NCBI GenBank assembly: GCA_031291115.1
Contig: JARLJQ010000025.1
Location: forward strand, 1-64,000
Source of the DNA: Legionella sp.
GTDB lineage: Bacteria > Pseudomonadota > Gammaproteobacteria > Legionellales > Legionellaceae
Length of the DNA stretch: 64,000 nt
Reading direction: 5' to 3'
A program made the position numbers and the translations under genes. A model generated the notes under the pieces. It was not told the origin of the DNA. It saw only the letters and a program-made list of their open reading frames with translations, and searched no databases. Every line of letters starts with the position of its first letter. Within the stretch, counting starts at the first letter, position 1. This document shows positions 1 through 8,079 of the stretch, one piece after another.

Positions 1-70
1 GAGCTGGGCTAGAGTACCTTGATCTCCTCGGTTGGTGAAACCTATCCTTCGACGGTCGCTCACGCCCGAG

Positions 71-90
71 CCCTTTGTATTTGCAAAGGG
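71..90. terminator. Hairpin near left edge
   Basis: A 7-bp perfect stem (CCCTTTG / CAAAGGG) with a 6-nt loop lies in the gene-free left edge of the window. There is no clear T-run, so it could be a weak terminator or the end of a repeat. The rest of positions 1-221 shows no coding region that I can support. Confidence 0.3.
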
Positions 91-130
91 TAACTCTCTT
101 ACTTCCTAATATAACAATTTTTAGACTTAC

Positions 131-156
131 AATCCTTCGCTACGCTCTGAACGACG
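131..156. repeat. Half copy of the 80-bp palindromic repeat
   Basis: The bases ATCCTTCGCTACGCTCTG followed by AACGACG match the right arm of the 80-bp palindrome found nine more times in this window (for example 2507-2589). No left arm is visible upstream, so this looks like a decayed or truncated copy. Confidence 0.55.
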
Positions 157-221
157 ATAAGCAGAACCAATAAATTTGGGCTAAAATTTATATGATCCCT
201 AAGTGAAATAAGGATGCATAG

Positions 222-1010
222 ATGAAGACAGGCCTTATGCCAGTTATTTTTTTAGGTCATGGTTCACCCATGAATGCTATTGAAACTAACGACTTTACCA
301 ATACACTAAGCCAATTAGGCGAAAAAATTCCAACGCCTACGGCTATTCTCTGTATCTCTGCGCATTGGTTAACCGAAGGAACATGGGTCACACACATGCC
401 CCACCCAAGAACAATTCATGATTTTTATGGTTTTCCCAAAGAATTGTCTCGCATTCAATACCCAGCAGTAGGTTCTCCCATGCTGGCCGAATTAATCAAA
501 ATAACCACACAAAAAACTAAAATTAACCTGGATAATGACATATGGGGATTAGATCACGGCACTTGGTCTGTCTTGCGACACATATATCCCGAGGCAAACA
601 TTCCTATTGTACAATTAAGTATTTACCTGGAACAGCCAGCAAGCTATCACTATCAAATTGGCACCCAACTTAAAATACTACGCCAGCGAGGTATTTTAAT
701 TGTGGGCAGTGGCAACATAGTCCATAACTTGCAAAAAATAATTTGGGGCGTTCAGCCTAAGCCCTATGACTGGGCTATTGAGTTTGATGACTGGGTAAAA
801 AATAAATTAATCGCTCGTGATTTTAATGCCTTAACCAGCCACTATTTAGACAGTGAGTCAGGGCAACTTAGCGTTCCCATCCCGGATCATTATTTCCCTT
901 TGTTATATGTGTTAGGGGCTAGCGACGAGCACGATAAGCTTCATTTTGAATATGAAGAAATTCAAAATGGTTCAATTTCTATGCGTTCACTAAGTTATGG
1001 ATTATCTTAA
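222..1010 (+). CDS. ygiD: DODA-type extradiol ring-cleavage dioxygenase
   Basis: This 262-aa protein resembles the LigB/YgiD (4,5-DOPA extradiol dioxygenase-like) family, cytoplasmic metal enzymes that open catechol rings. Visible signatures are the N-terminal GHGSP with His13, the SAHW block with His48, IHDFYGFP, LDHGTWSVL, the GSGNIVHNL block and a C-terminal PIPDHYFPLLYVLGA block. The histidines in these blocks are the expected metal and catalytic ligands. Length is normal for the family. A purine-rich AAGGA lies about 11 nt before the ATG; a second Met at residue 6 is an alternative start. It stands alone. The true substrate cannot be read from the sequence. Confidence 0.85.
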   Translation: MKTGLMPVIFLGHGSPMNAIETNDFTNTLSQLGEKIPTPTAILCISAHWLTEGTWVTHMPHPRTIHDFYGFPKELSRIQYPAVGSPMLAELIKITTQKTKINLDNDIWGLDHGTWSVLRHIYPEANIPIVQLSIYLEQPASYHYQIGTQLKILRQRGILIVGSGNIVHNLQKIIWGVQPKPYDWAIEFDDWVKNKLIARDFNALTSHYLDSESGQLSVPIPDHYFPLLYVLGASDEHDKLHFEYEEIQNGSISMRSLSYGLS

Positions 1011-1171
1011 TAAGATTAATGTATTATTTACAATGAATTTTATCTGCCCCACTCGTTTAAGCTTCTACTTAAGTTTAATATACTTAAAAAAAATACCAAT
1101 CTACTTACGAGAAGCTTAGATTCAGGGTACTATAGATGGCTAATACATAAGCCGTATAAAGCAAAAAAGCC

Positions 1172-2128
1172 ATGTCCAAATCAATCAGTCATACTAAACT
1201 TATCACCTGTATTGTTCCTGTTTATAATGAAGAAACAGTTATTGCTGAATTTATTAAAGCACTGAACGAAACACTCAAAAAACTTCCTTACAATTGCGAC
1301 ATCTTGATTGTTGATGACGGCAGCCAAGACAATACGCCCAAGATTATTCAGGAATTACGAGCCAAATATTCGTTCCGCTACATCCGTTTTAGTCGTAATT
1401 TTGGTAAAGAAAATGCCATCAGCGCAGGACTGGATCATGCCACTGGCGATGCGGTTATTTTGCTTGACAGTGATTTCCAGCATCCTCTGGAGCTCTTAAG
1501 TGAGTTTCTTGCCAAATGGGAAGAAGGCTATGATATGGTTTATGCCGTGCGTCAAAATCGTTCGGATGAATCTTGGTTAAAAAGAACATGCGCTAAACTG
1601 TTTTACCAATTTACCACGCGAATTAACCGGGTGAATATTCCCGCCAATGCCGGTGATTTTAGACTTTTAGATAGGAAAATAGTCCTTGCCTTACAAAAAT
1701 TACCTGAACGTAATCGCTTCATGAAAGGCTTATACAGCTGGGTCGGTTTTAAGCAGATTGCCGTGCCCTTTGAAGTACAACCGCGAAAATCCGGAACATC
1801 CCAGTGGAGCTTTTATTCACTAATGGATTTAGCTATTACAGGTATTACATCGTTCACCGCATTCCCACTGCGTTTGATTGCTTTGGGAGGTATTGGGGTC
1901 GCGACTATCGCCATATTATATGCAGCCTGGATTATTTTAAGCACCTTGATTTTTGGCATTGAAACGCCAGGTTGGGCAACCATTGTGACGGCAATTACCT
2001 TTTTCGGTGGTTTACAGCTGTTTGCTCTGGGTGTGGTTGGTGAATACATAGGTCGGGTATTTGATGAGGTGAAACATCGCCCCCATTATATCATTGATGA
2101 GGACGCAAGCTTTGACAACCCAGCTTAA
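1172..2128 (+). CDS. Family 2 glycosyltransferase, GtrB/DPM1-like
   Basis: The 318-aa product has a GT-A fold N-terminal domain: IVPVYNEE near residue 14, VDDGSQDNT, and the metal-binding DSDFQHP around residue 100. Two hydrophobic helices follow near residues 232-300. This layout matches polyprenyl-phosphate glucosyl- or mannosyltransferases (GtrB, ArnC, DPM1 type), which load a sugar from a nucleotide donor onto undecaprenyl phosphate at the inner face of the membrane. The next gene overlaps it and encodes a GtrA-like flippase, which supports a lipid-linked sugar role. The donor sugar is unknown. Confidence 0.85.
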   Translation: MSKSISHTKLITCIVPVYNEETVIAEFIKALNETLKKLPYNCDILIVDDGSQDNTPKIIQELRAKYSFRYIRFSRNFGKENAISAGLDHATGDAVILLDSDFQHPLELLSEFLAKWEEGYDMVYAVRQNRSDESWLKRTCAKLFYQFTTRINRVNIPANAGDFRLLDRKIVLALQKLPERNRFMKGLYSWVGFKQIAVPFEVQPRKSGTSQWSFYSLMDLAITGITSFTAFPLRLIALGGIGVATIAILYAAWIILSTLIFGIETPGWATIVTAITFFGGLQLFALGVVGEYIGRVFDEVKHRPHYIIDEDASFDNPA

Positions 2129-2501
2129 ATTAAGGCACCGGCTGGCTTATTTCGCAGGCATTGGTTGTGCTGCAGCTTCAGTACATATTCTTATTGTCTT
2201 TTGCTTGGTGCATTACACGCATACTCCAGCTTTGGTTGCTAATATATTCGCTTTTTTTATCGCGTTTAACGTCAGCTTTTTTGGCCATAAGTACCTGACT
2301 TTTCATCAACTTCAGGACAAAACCACATTGAGTTTACCGCATTTTTTTCTGGTTGCAGCATCTGCTGGAGCGATTAATGAATTCCTGTATTTCCTGGTTT
2401 TGCGTTACACGCATTTGCATTATTTAATCGCTTTGGTTTTAGTTTTAGGCTTTGTTTCGGTGTACAGTTTTATACTTTCAAGATATTGGGCTTGCCGTTA
2501 A
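2094..2501 (+). CDS. GtrA-family membrane protein
   Basis: A 135-aa hydrophobic protein with four predicted membrane helices, typical of the GtrA/DPMS family that is thought to flip polyprenyl-linked sugars across the inner membrane. Characteristic pieces are VANIFAFFIAFNVSFFGHKYLTF and the C-terminal SVYSFILSRYWAC. The longest frame overlaps the preceding glycosyltransferase by 35 bp, so the two are probably co-translated. A start slightly inside is also possible. No third gene (a GtrC-type transferase) follows. Confidence 0.8.
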   Translation: MMRTQALTTQLKLRHRLAYFAGIGCAAASVHILIVFCLVHYTHTPALVANIFAFFIAFNVSFFGHKYLTFHQLQDKTTLSLPHFFLVAASAGAINEFLYFLVLRYTHLHYLIALVLVLGFVSVYSFILSRYWACR

Positions 2502-2506
2502 GGTAT

Positions 2507-2589
2507 CCGTCATCCAGAGCGTAGCGAAGGATCTCCTAAATGTGGCTCGGGGTCTGATGGGAGATCCTTCGCTACGCTCTGGATGACGG
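2507..2589. repeat. 80-bp palindromic repeat, copy 1
   Basis: The arms CCGTCATCCAGAGCGTAGCG and CGCTACGCTCTGGATGACGG pair perfectly around a short centre. The element sits 5 bp after the gtrA-like stop and 1 bp before the DUF190 stop, between convergent genes. It could form a strong hairpin in either transcript. Confidence 0.9.
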
Positions 2590-2590
2590 A

Positions 2591-2896
2591 TTATAGTACA
2601 GTCACCGATTCCTGAATAATAAGATGGCCTTCAGTCATCGCCTTCAACTGCGGCAATACTGCCTCAACATGTTCTACAGTATCAACAAACTGCACTAATA
2701 AAGGCAGTTTACTGCCAATATCAACAATTGAAGTTGTTGCAACAGGTGATTTATAAGTGAATCCTGCAATAGCTCGCCATGCAGCACCATTCGCTATTTC
2801 ATGCTTATCCAACATGCTTAGCAATTCCAGATACAAAGGTCGATGTTCCCATTTATCTGCTTCGTTAATATAGATTGAAACTTTTAGGTGGCTCAT
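2591..2896 (-). CDS. DUF190 family protein
   Basis: The product (101 aa from the MSHLKVSIYINEADKW start) matches the DUF190 family: small soluble proteins with a ferredoxin-like, PII-like fold, often encoded beside crcB. The tail ends with LIIQESVTVL. I chose the internal ATG at 2896 because it lies just after the crcB stop codon and gives the usual family length; the longer frame would only run into crcB. By neighbourhood it may help respond to fluoride, but its biochemical role is not known. Confidence 0.8.
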   Translation of the reverse strand: MSHLKVSIYINEADKWEHRPLYLELLSMLDKHEIANGAAWRAIAGFTYKSPVATTSIVDIGSKLPLLVQFVDTVEHVEAVLPQLKAMTEGHLIIQESVTVL

Positions 2897-2897
2897 A

Positions 2898-3272
2898 TTA
2901 GATTGTCCTTGCGAGTGCGATTCCTGCAATGACTGCAAGTAAGGAAAAAATATTATTACAAACAAAATTCATCACAGCAAGTGCGTAATTACTTTGCTCA
3001 AGCAAGGTATAGGTTTCATAACTGTAACTTGAAAAAGTAGTGTAAGCACCACAAAACCCAACGGCAACAAAAGAACGCCACCGGGGATCAACCTCTACAC
3101 GCTCTAAAGTCCAGGCCAGAAAAAAGCCCAGAATAAAGCTACCTGTTAAATTAACAATAAAGGTTCCATAAGGAATATCAGCAGATAAATATTTTTGTGA
3201 AAAACGGTTCACATAATACCGCAGATTAGCGCCCAAAATAGCGCCACAAGAGATCCAAAAAATGTCATTCAA
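2898..3272 (-). CDS. crcB: Fluoride ion channel CrcB/Fluc
   Basis: CrcB forms dual-topology dimeric channels in the inner membrane that export fluoride. The 124-aa product has four hydrophobic helices and the family signature GFCGAYTTFSSYSYE. I place the start at a TTG (LNDIFWISCG) at 3272, with a GGAAGGAA ribosome-binding site just upstream. This gives the normal family length of about 125 aa. Starting at the ATG at 3362 would add 30 residues translated partly from a repeat element (3311-3360). It forms a tight pair with the downstream DUF190 gene. I saw no crcB riboswitch upstream. Confidence 0.88.
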   Translation of the reverse strand: MNDIFWISCGAILGANLRYYVNRFSQKYLSADIPYGTFIVNLTGSFILGFFLAWTLERVEVDPRWRSFVAVGFCGAYTTFSSYSYETYTLLEQSNYALAVMNFVCNNIFSLLAVIAGIALARTI

Positions 3273-3310
3273 GACGTTCCTTCCTTGCTCTGTATTACCA
3301 TCAAGGATCT

Positions 3311-3360
3311 GTTGACATTTCGCTAGATTGAGCCGAAATGTCAGCAGCCCCTTAATTGCC
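3311..3360. repeat. Internally deleted MITE-like element
   Basis: GTTGACATTTCGCTAGATTG matches the left end of the 144-bp element at 4589-4732, and GAAATGTCAGCAGCCCC followed by TTAATTGCC matches its right end. The roughly 100-bp middle is missing. It lies immediately 5' of crcB. Confidence 0.75.
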
Positions 3361-3394
3361 ATGAAATAATAATACAGAGAAAAGAGTCCGTCGG

Positions 3395-4486
3395 CTATAA
3401 CGTAGGATAATCTGTATACCCTTTTTCTGTGCCGCCATATAAAGTAGTGGGATCCAGCTCATTAAGAGGCGCATTCATTTTAAAACGTTCGACCAAGTCA
3501 GGATTAGCAATATAGGAGCGGCCAAAAGCGACTAAATCCGCATAACCAGAAGCAATTGCTTTGATTGCTAATTCACGCGTGTAATTATTATTTACCATCC
3601 ATGGGCCGGTAAATTGATCACGCAAAGCATGAAAATCAAAACCCTCAAAGTCTCGAGAAGTCCGGGTTGCACCCTCAATAACGTGCACGTAAGCCAAGTT
3701 AAATTGATTCAATTCATTAATAAGTGAGAAATAAACAGCAGTAGGATTGCTTTCAATAATCCCATTGATAGGACCTACAGGAGACAAACGAATTGCTGTA
3801 TTAGAACCACCAATCTCGGCAACAACTGCTTCAACTACTTCAATAGCAAAGCGCAGGCGATTAGTGACTGAGCCACCATAAACATCGGTGCGGTGATTGG
3901 CACCATCCGATAAAAATTGTTGAATGAGGTAACCATTTGCCGCATGAATTTCAACGCCATCAAAGCCTGCTAAAATCGCATTTCTCGCCGCATGGCGGTA
4001 ATCCTCAATAATTTGAGGAATTTCTTCAATAGTTAAGGCACGTGGTTGCCCAATATCAATAAAAGTACCATTTTCAATAAAGGTTTTTTGACCAATGGGT
4101 GCGATTGCAGAAGGGGCAACCGGTAAAGCACCTCCCGGCTGCAAACTGGGATGAGAAATACGCCCCACATGCCATAATTGAGCAAAAATAGTTCCTCCTT
4201 GAGCATGCACTGCATCGGTCACTAACTTCCAACCTGCAACTTGGTCTGGTGAGTAAATTCCTGGCGTCCAGGCATAACCCTTTGCCGTTGGTGATATTTG
4301 GGTGGCCTCAGAAATAATTAACCCGGCCGAAGCGCGCTGAGCATAATACTTAGCATTCAAAGAGTGCGGCGCATCATTTTCATGAATAGCTCGACAACGA
4401 GTCAGTGGGGCCATAACCAAACGATTTTTTAATGGATGACCACGTAAATTAAACGAGGTGAAAAGAATAGATGCGTCATTAGCCAT
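3395..4486 (-). CDS. nemA: Old Yellow Enzyme / N-ethylmaleimide reductase-like
   Basis: A 363-aa TIM-barrel flavoenzyme of the OYE family (NemA/XenA type). It uses FMN and NADPH to reduce activated C=C bonds and nitro compounds in the cytoplasm. Visible signatures: LVMAPLTRCRA (FMN contact), IFAQLWHVGRISHPS, the catalytic HAANGYLIQQFLSDGANHR block where an Asn replaces the second His of some relatives and the Tyr proton donor is present, and a C-terminal phosphate-binding LVAFGRSYIANPDLVERF. An AAGGAAA ribosome-binding site precedes the ATG. Physiological substrate unknown; stress detoxification is the usual guess. Confidence 0.88.
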   Translation of the reverse strand: MANDASILFTSFNLRGHPLKNRLVMAPLTRCRAIHENDAPHSLNAKYYAQRASAGLIISEATQISPTAKGYAWTPGIYSPDQVAGWKLVTDAVHAQGGTIFAQLWHVGRISHPSLQPGGALPVAPSAIAPIGQKTFIENGTFIDIGQPRALTIEEIPQIIEDYRHAARNAILAGFDGVEIHAANGYLIQQFLSDGANHRTDVYGGSVTNRLRFAIEVVEAVVAEIGGSNTAIRLSPVGPINGIIESNPTAVYFSLINELNQFNLAYVHVIEGATRTSRDFEGFDFHALRDQFTGPWMVNNNYTRELAIKAIASGYADLVAFGRSYIANPDLVERFKMNAPLNELDPTTLYGGTEKGYTDYPTL

Positions 4487-4588
4487 GATTTATTTCCTTA
4501 TAGTGTATTTCTTAACTTATAAATATAGTATTTATTCTAAACAATTTCACCTGGAGACTGATTAAACACAGATATACCCTCCGGTTTT

Positions 4589-4732
4589 TAGGGGCTGTTG
4601 ACATTTCGCTAGATTGAGTCGAAATAGGCTGATTTTCTGTGCTCCGATGCTCAAATACAAGTGTATGCTGCGCTTCGGTGCTCGAAAATCAGCCTATTTC
4701 GGCCAAGATCGTAGAAATGTCAAAAGCCCCTA
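4589..4732. repeat. 144-bp MITE-like palindromic element
   Basis: Terminal inverted repeats of about 17 bp (GGGGCTGTTGACATTTC at left, GAAATGTCAAAAGCCCC at right) enclose a long imperfect palindrome: AATAGGCTGATTTTC is mirrored by GAAAATCAGCCTATT. No transposase is encoded. The right end supplies the stop codon of the neighbouring ATPase gene (TAG at 4732-4730). A shortened relative lies at 3311-3360. Confidence 0.8.
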
Positions 4733-5989
4733 ATTGCCTTTGATAAATATACTAATAGGTAAAGCATATAATTTAATTCCATTTTGTGAAAAAGGTAATA
4801 CCTCTTTTCCAGAGTAAAAGAGAACACCATAATCAAATTTTGAAGAATTAAATTCTGCGAGTTTGATTAATCCTTTAAAGTCATGAATGTTTACAGTGGC
4901 TGAAGATTTGATTTCAACGCCAATGATCTGATGATTATTACGCTCTAACACAATATCTACCTCATTCTGATATTTATCTCGAAAATGTAATAGCTCGACG
5001 TTTTCTTCTGACCAACTGTTTTGTTTGAGTAATTCCATATAAATTAAATTTTCTAAAAGTCCACCAAAGTGAGAGCTATTAATTAATTGATCCTCATTTT
5101 TTATACCTAAAAGACTACAAGCAAGACCGGTATCTATTGTTTGAAGTTTAGGCATTGTAATAGCTTGGCGCTTTGCTTTATTTTTTAAATAAGCAGGAAC
5201 TCTTTTAATGATAAACATCAGTTCTAAAACTTCGATATAGGCTTTAATCACTTTATCATCTTCCCCTAAATCATTTGAAATATTTGCATACTTCAGCAAA
5301 TTACCGGAGAGACCAGCTAAGTAGGGAATTAGTGATCCTAATTTAGAACGGTAGTCACCTTTAGCATGATATATAGCTTCAAAATCTTTAAATAGACGAC
5401 CTTCTATATAAGATTTATACCATATTTGTTTTGCTCTTGGACTTTTATCTTGAACCTCCGGATAACCGCCTTGAAGAATAAAATTTGCTAATTCTTGGCG
5501 AGTAAGTAGTGTTAAATTAGTTAAGTTAAAATTACCATTACATAATAAATCAATAACATTGTATTCAGTGTTATATCGTTCCGATAAAGACATTGGATAT
5601 AATTCCAGTCTTGCCATGTGACCCGGCAAAGCCTCTTGTGTTTTTGCTGATCGAAAAATATCTGCAGAGCCTGTTAATAGAAATTTTCCTTTCACACCAG
5701 GCGGAAGGTTATCTGAAGCTCGTTTTATAGCTGGAATTAACTCGGGTATATACTGAAACTCATCCAAAACAACCTTTTTATCGTGTAACGAGTCTATAAA
5801 ACCAATAGGATCGCTTTGCGCTGATTGGAGGATGGATTGATTATCAAAAGAAATATATTCAAGACCACTATCTTGAGCAATCATTTTTGTTAAAGTAGTT
5901 TTACCCGCCTGACGTGGCCCAGTTAAATAAATAATTCTGAACTCATCTAACAACTCAGTAATAATAGGGGCTAATTTTCTTTCAAGCAT
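4730..5989 (-). CDS. AAA_14/DUF4143 ATPase
   Basis: The 419-aa protein has an N-terminal AAA ATPase domain with Walker A GPRQAGKTT around residue 26 and Walker B KVVLDEFQYIPEL near residue 75, then LLTGSADIF (sensor-like). The C-terminal half is a DUF4143 region ending in a nuclease-like core (NEVDIVLERNNHQIIGVEIKSS), reminiscent of PD-(D/E)XK folds. Such proteins are widespread and patchily distributed, with an unclear role, often in mobile regions. The gene is AT-rich, bounded by a MITE-like element at its 3' end and 22-bp tandem repeats beyond its 5' end, which suggests acquisition. Not a transposase; the exact function is unknown. Confidence 0.85.
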   Translation of the reverse strand: MLERKLAPIITELLDEFRIIYLTGPRQAGKTTLTKMIAQDSGLEYISFDNQSILQSAQSDPIGFIDSLHDKKVVLDEFQYIPELIPAIKRASDNLPPGVKGKFLLTGSADIFRSAKTQEALPGHMARLELYPMSLSERYNTEYNVIDLLCNGNFNLTNLTLLTRQELANFILQGGYPEVQDKSPRAKQIWYKSYIEGRLFKDFEAIYHAKGDYRSKLGSLIPYLAGLSGNLLKYANISNDLGEDDKVIKAYIEVLELMFIIKRVPAYLKNKAKRQAITMPKLQTIDTGLACSLLGIKNEDQLINSSHFGGLLENLIYMELLKQNSWSEENVELLHFRDKYQNEVDIVLERNNHQIIGVEIKSSATVNIHDFKGLIKLAEFNSSKFDYGVLFYSGKEVLPFSQNGIKLYALPISIFIKGN

Positions 5990-6058
5990 TGGGCATACTT
6001 ATCGTATGTAATATATATATATTTAATATATATTATTCATTATAGAATATCCACAATA

Positions 6059-6141
6059 ATCCGAGAAATCCAGACACATAATCCGAGAAATCCAGACACA
6101 TAATCCGAGAAATCCAGACACATAACCCGAGAAATCCAGAG
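6059..6141. repeat. 22-bp tandem repeat, four copies
   Basis: The unit CCGAGAAATCCAGACACATA plus AT repeats at 6061, 6083, 6105 and 6127; the last copy is truncated and has one change (ACCCGAG). It lies between the ATPase start and the ChbG-like stop, next to a stretch of alternating TA. Confidence 0.92.
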
Positions 6142-6146
6142 GCCAC

Positions 6147-6953
6147 TTACGCTAATTTAATCCCATACTCCTCGCAATCGCTTAAAAATTCATTACTTAA
6201 AAAGTAATCTCGCTCAATTAATCGCGTGGCGGCAATCACATCAGGCTCATTACTTTCATTACCAGGATGACACATAATTAAAGTATCTGTAACAACCTGA
6301 CTTAGCCATTTTCGAAATAAATCGCGGTACTTAGTATCAGGAGAAAAATCATAAATCCCTGAAAAATAATGATTATGAGGAATAGACGCTTGTTTTAAAA
6401 CACGATTTAAAGCGCGCCCGCCCGTCATCGCCAGGATTTTTGCTTTTAATTGATATTCAGCGACACTTAGTGCCGGAGAAGTGGAGCGAATACTCACATC
6501 ATAAGACTTTAATTGCTGCGTATAAAAATCAAGAAGAACCCGCCTAATCACCGGGAATTGATGCACGTGTTGATGCCCATCAATAAAATCTGGAACACAT
6601 CCCATCACGCGTACAAATTCAGCCAATTGGAGCTTCAATTCATCCGCAATCAAGGAGGGGTTTATCACCCGCAAATGTGTTTTAATTAATAATTCATTTA
6701 GCGAAAAACAAGGTGTTCCAGACGCAGTTAATAAGGTGCCTTCCGTCAAATTAAAATGCAATCCCACGCGCACTTTATTTTTTAAAGCCAGTAGTTCTGG
6801 AGCATGAAGAATAAAATCCGGCATATTGGTCATGCAACTTACGGCCGACAAACGCCCCAAGCGTACTAACTCCAGGATTCCTTGCGAAACTCCTGCGTTT
6901 AACCCAAAATCATCAGCACACAATACTATGGTTTTAAATTCACTCACGAACAC
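6147..6953 (-). CDS. ChbG/YdjC-like carbohydrate deacetylase
   Basis: A 268-aa protein of the YdjC/ChbG/HpnK family, metal-dependent N-deacetylases acting on amino sugars such as chitooligosaccharides. Signatures: CADDFGLNAGVSQGI at the N-terminus (the metal-binding Asp-Asp), VGLHFNLTEG (metal His), DGHQHVHQFP (two more His) and CHPGNE near the C-terminus. Full length for the family, with the catalytic blocks intact. No signal peptide, so probably cytoplasmic. It stands alone, so the substrate cannot be inferred; a cell-envelope sugar or chitin breakdown product are both plausible. Confidence 0.85.
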   Translation of the reverse strand: MFVSEFKTIVLCADDFGLNAGVSQGILELVRLGRLSAVSCMTNMPDFILHAPELLALKNKVRVGLHFNLTEGTLLTASGTPCFSLNELLIKTHLRVINPSLIADELKLQLAEFVRVMGCVPDFIDGHQHVHQFPVIRRVLLDFYTQQLKSYDVSIRSTSPALSVAEYQLKAKILAMTGGRALNRVLKQASIPHNHYFSGIYDFSPDTKYRDLFRKWLSQVVTDTLIMCHPGNESNEPDVIAATRLIERDYFLSNEFLSDCEEYGIKLA

Positions 6954-7019
6954 GTACCCATCCTGAAAACAAGGACTTATAATAGCTCATGTTCCTTTAG
7001 AATCCGAGCGTGAATAAAT

Positions 7020-7922
7020 TTATATAACTTCTGCTTCTGCTCGCACTCTGATTGTCAAATAGCGACTTCCCAGAATATTGATGCATAAACCACTAATGAC
7101 CAATAAACCAGCAACCAGTTTCCAAAGTTGGAACGTTTCGCCCAAGAATATAACGGAACTCAACATTGCCACGACAGGAACTAATAAAGTAAACGGTGCG
7201 ACCATGCCTACTGGATAACGAGCCATCAACCAATTCCACACACCATAACCAACCCAGGTTGAAACAAAAACAATGTAAAACAAAGACCCAACCCCTTTCC
7301 AGGTTATATGCTCAAAAGTCGAAATAAAATTAGCACCACCTTCAATCAGCAAGGAGAGAAACAGCATAGGAATACAAGCAACAAAACTTCCCCAGGCAAT
7401 AAGAGCAACCATATTACTGCCTTGATTGCCTTTAACTTTTTTAGTAATTAAATTACCAAGCCCCCAAGTTGCCGCAGCAGCAAGAATGAAAATAAAACCA
7501 GCCAACGAGATGTCGTTATCAAAATGTAAAGCAACCAAACCAATGCCCATAAACGACACCAGAGCGCCAGCAACTTGGCCTATATTGGGTTGCTCGCCTA
7601 AAAAAAACACCGCAAACAACATGCTGAAAAATACTTGTACCTGGATTAATATAGAGGCAATTCCTGCGGGCATTCCAAAACTCATACCAATAAAAAGAAA
7701 ACCAAATTGCAAAGCAAACATCACAATGCCATAAGAGGCGATGATTTTAAATGAGCCCCTGGGGAATTTGATAAAGAATATTGCAGGAATACTGGCTAAC
7801 AAAAAACGTAAGGCGCAAAGCAGCAAAGGTGAAATTTCTTGGAGCCCTAAACTCACAAAAAGAAAGTTAATACCCCAAACAACAACAACCAAAAGAGCCA
7901 ATAGCAAATGTGAAATAGGCAT
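7020..7922 (-). CDS. eamA: EamA-type cysteine/O-acetylserine exporter
   Basis: A 300-aa ten-helix DMT-superfamily transporter. It follows the E. coli EamA sequence closely at many points as I know it: LLALLVVVVWGINFLFV at the start, FGMPAGIASILIQVQVFF, the LGEQ block, and APFTLLVPVVAMLSSVIFLGE near the end. EamA exports cysteine pathway metabolites across the inner membrane. The two internally homologous EamA halves are both present. It is a single gene upstream of, and divergent from, rdgB. Confidence 0.85.
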   Translation of the reverse strand: MPISHLLLALLVVVVWGINFLFVSLGLQEISPLLLCALRFLLASIPAIFFIKFPRGSFKIIASYGIVMFALQFGFLFIGMSFGMPAGIASILIQVQVFFSMLFAVFFLGEQPNIGQVAGALVSFMGIGLVALHFDNDISLAGFIFILAAAATWGLGNLITKKVKGNQGSNMVALIAWGSFVACIPMLFLSLLIEGGANFISTFEHITWKGVGSLFYIVFVSTWVGYGVWNWLMARYPVGMVAPFTLLVPVVAMLSSVIFLGETFQLWKLVAGLLVISGLCINILGSRYLTIRVRAEAEVI

Positions 7923-8079
7923 AATAATAACGCACAGCGGACAAAGACCCTATTTTAGCGCATAAGCTGTAATAAATCTAGATTCAAAGTTCAATTTTTA
8001 TACATTATTTACGCATTAATTGTACAAAAAATTCAGTTCCGATTTTCAATAGAAAGCGCTAAACTGAATCAAATTTACC

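Noticed and set aside
4730-5989. Transposase with ATP-binding helper (IS21-like)
   Set aside because: The protein has the AAA_14/DUF4143 layout with a C-terminal nuclease-like core rather than an IstB pattern, and no transposase gene is adjacent.
6059-6141. CRISPR array
   Set aside because: The 22-bp units are contiguous with no spacers between them, and no cas gene is near.
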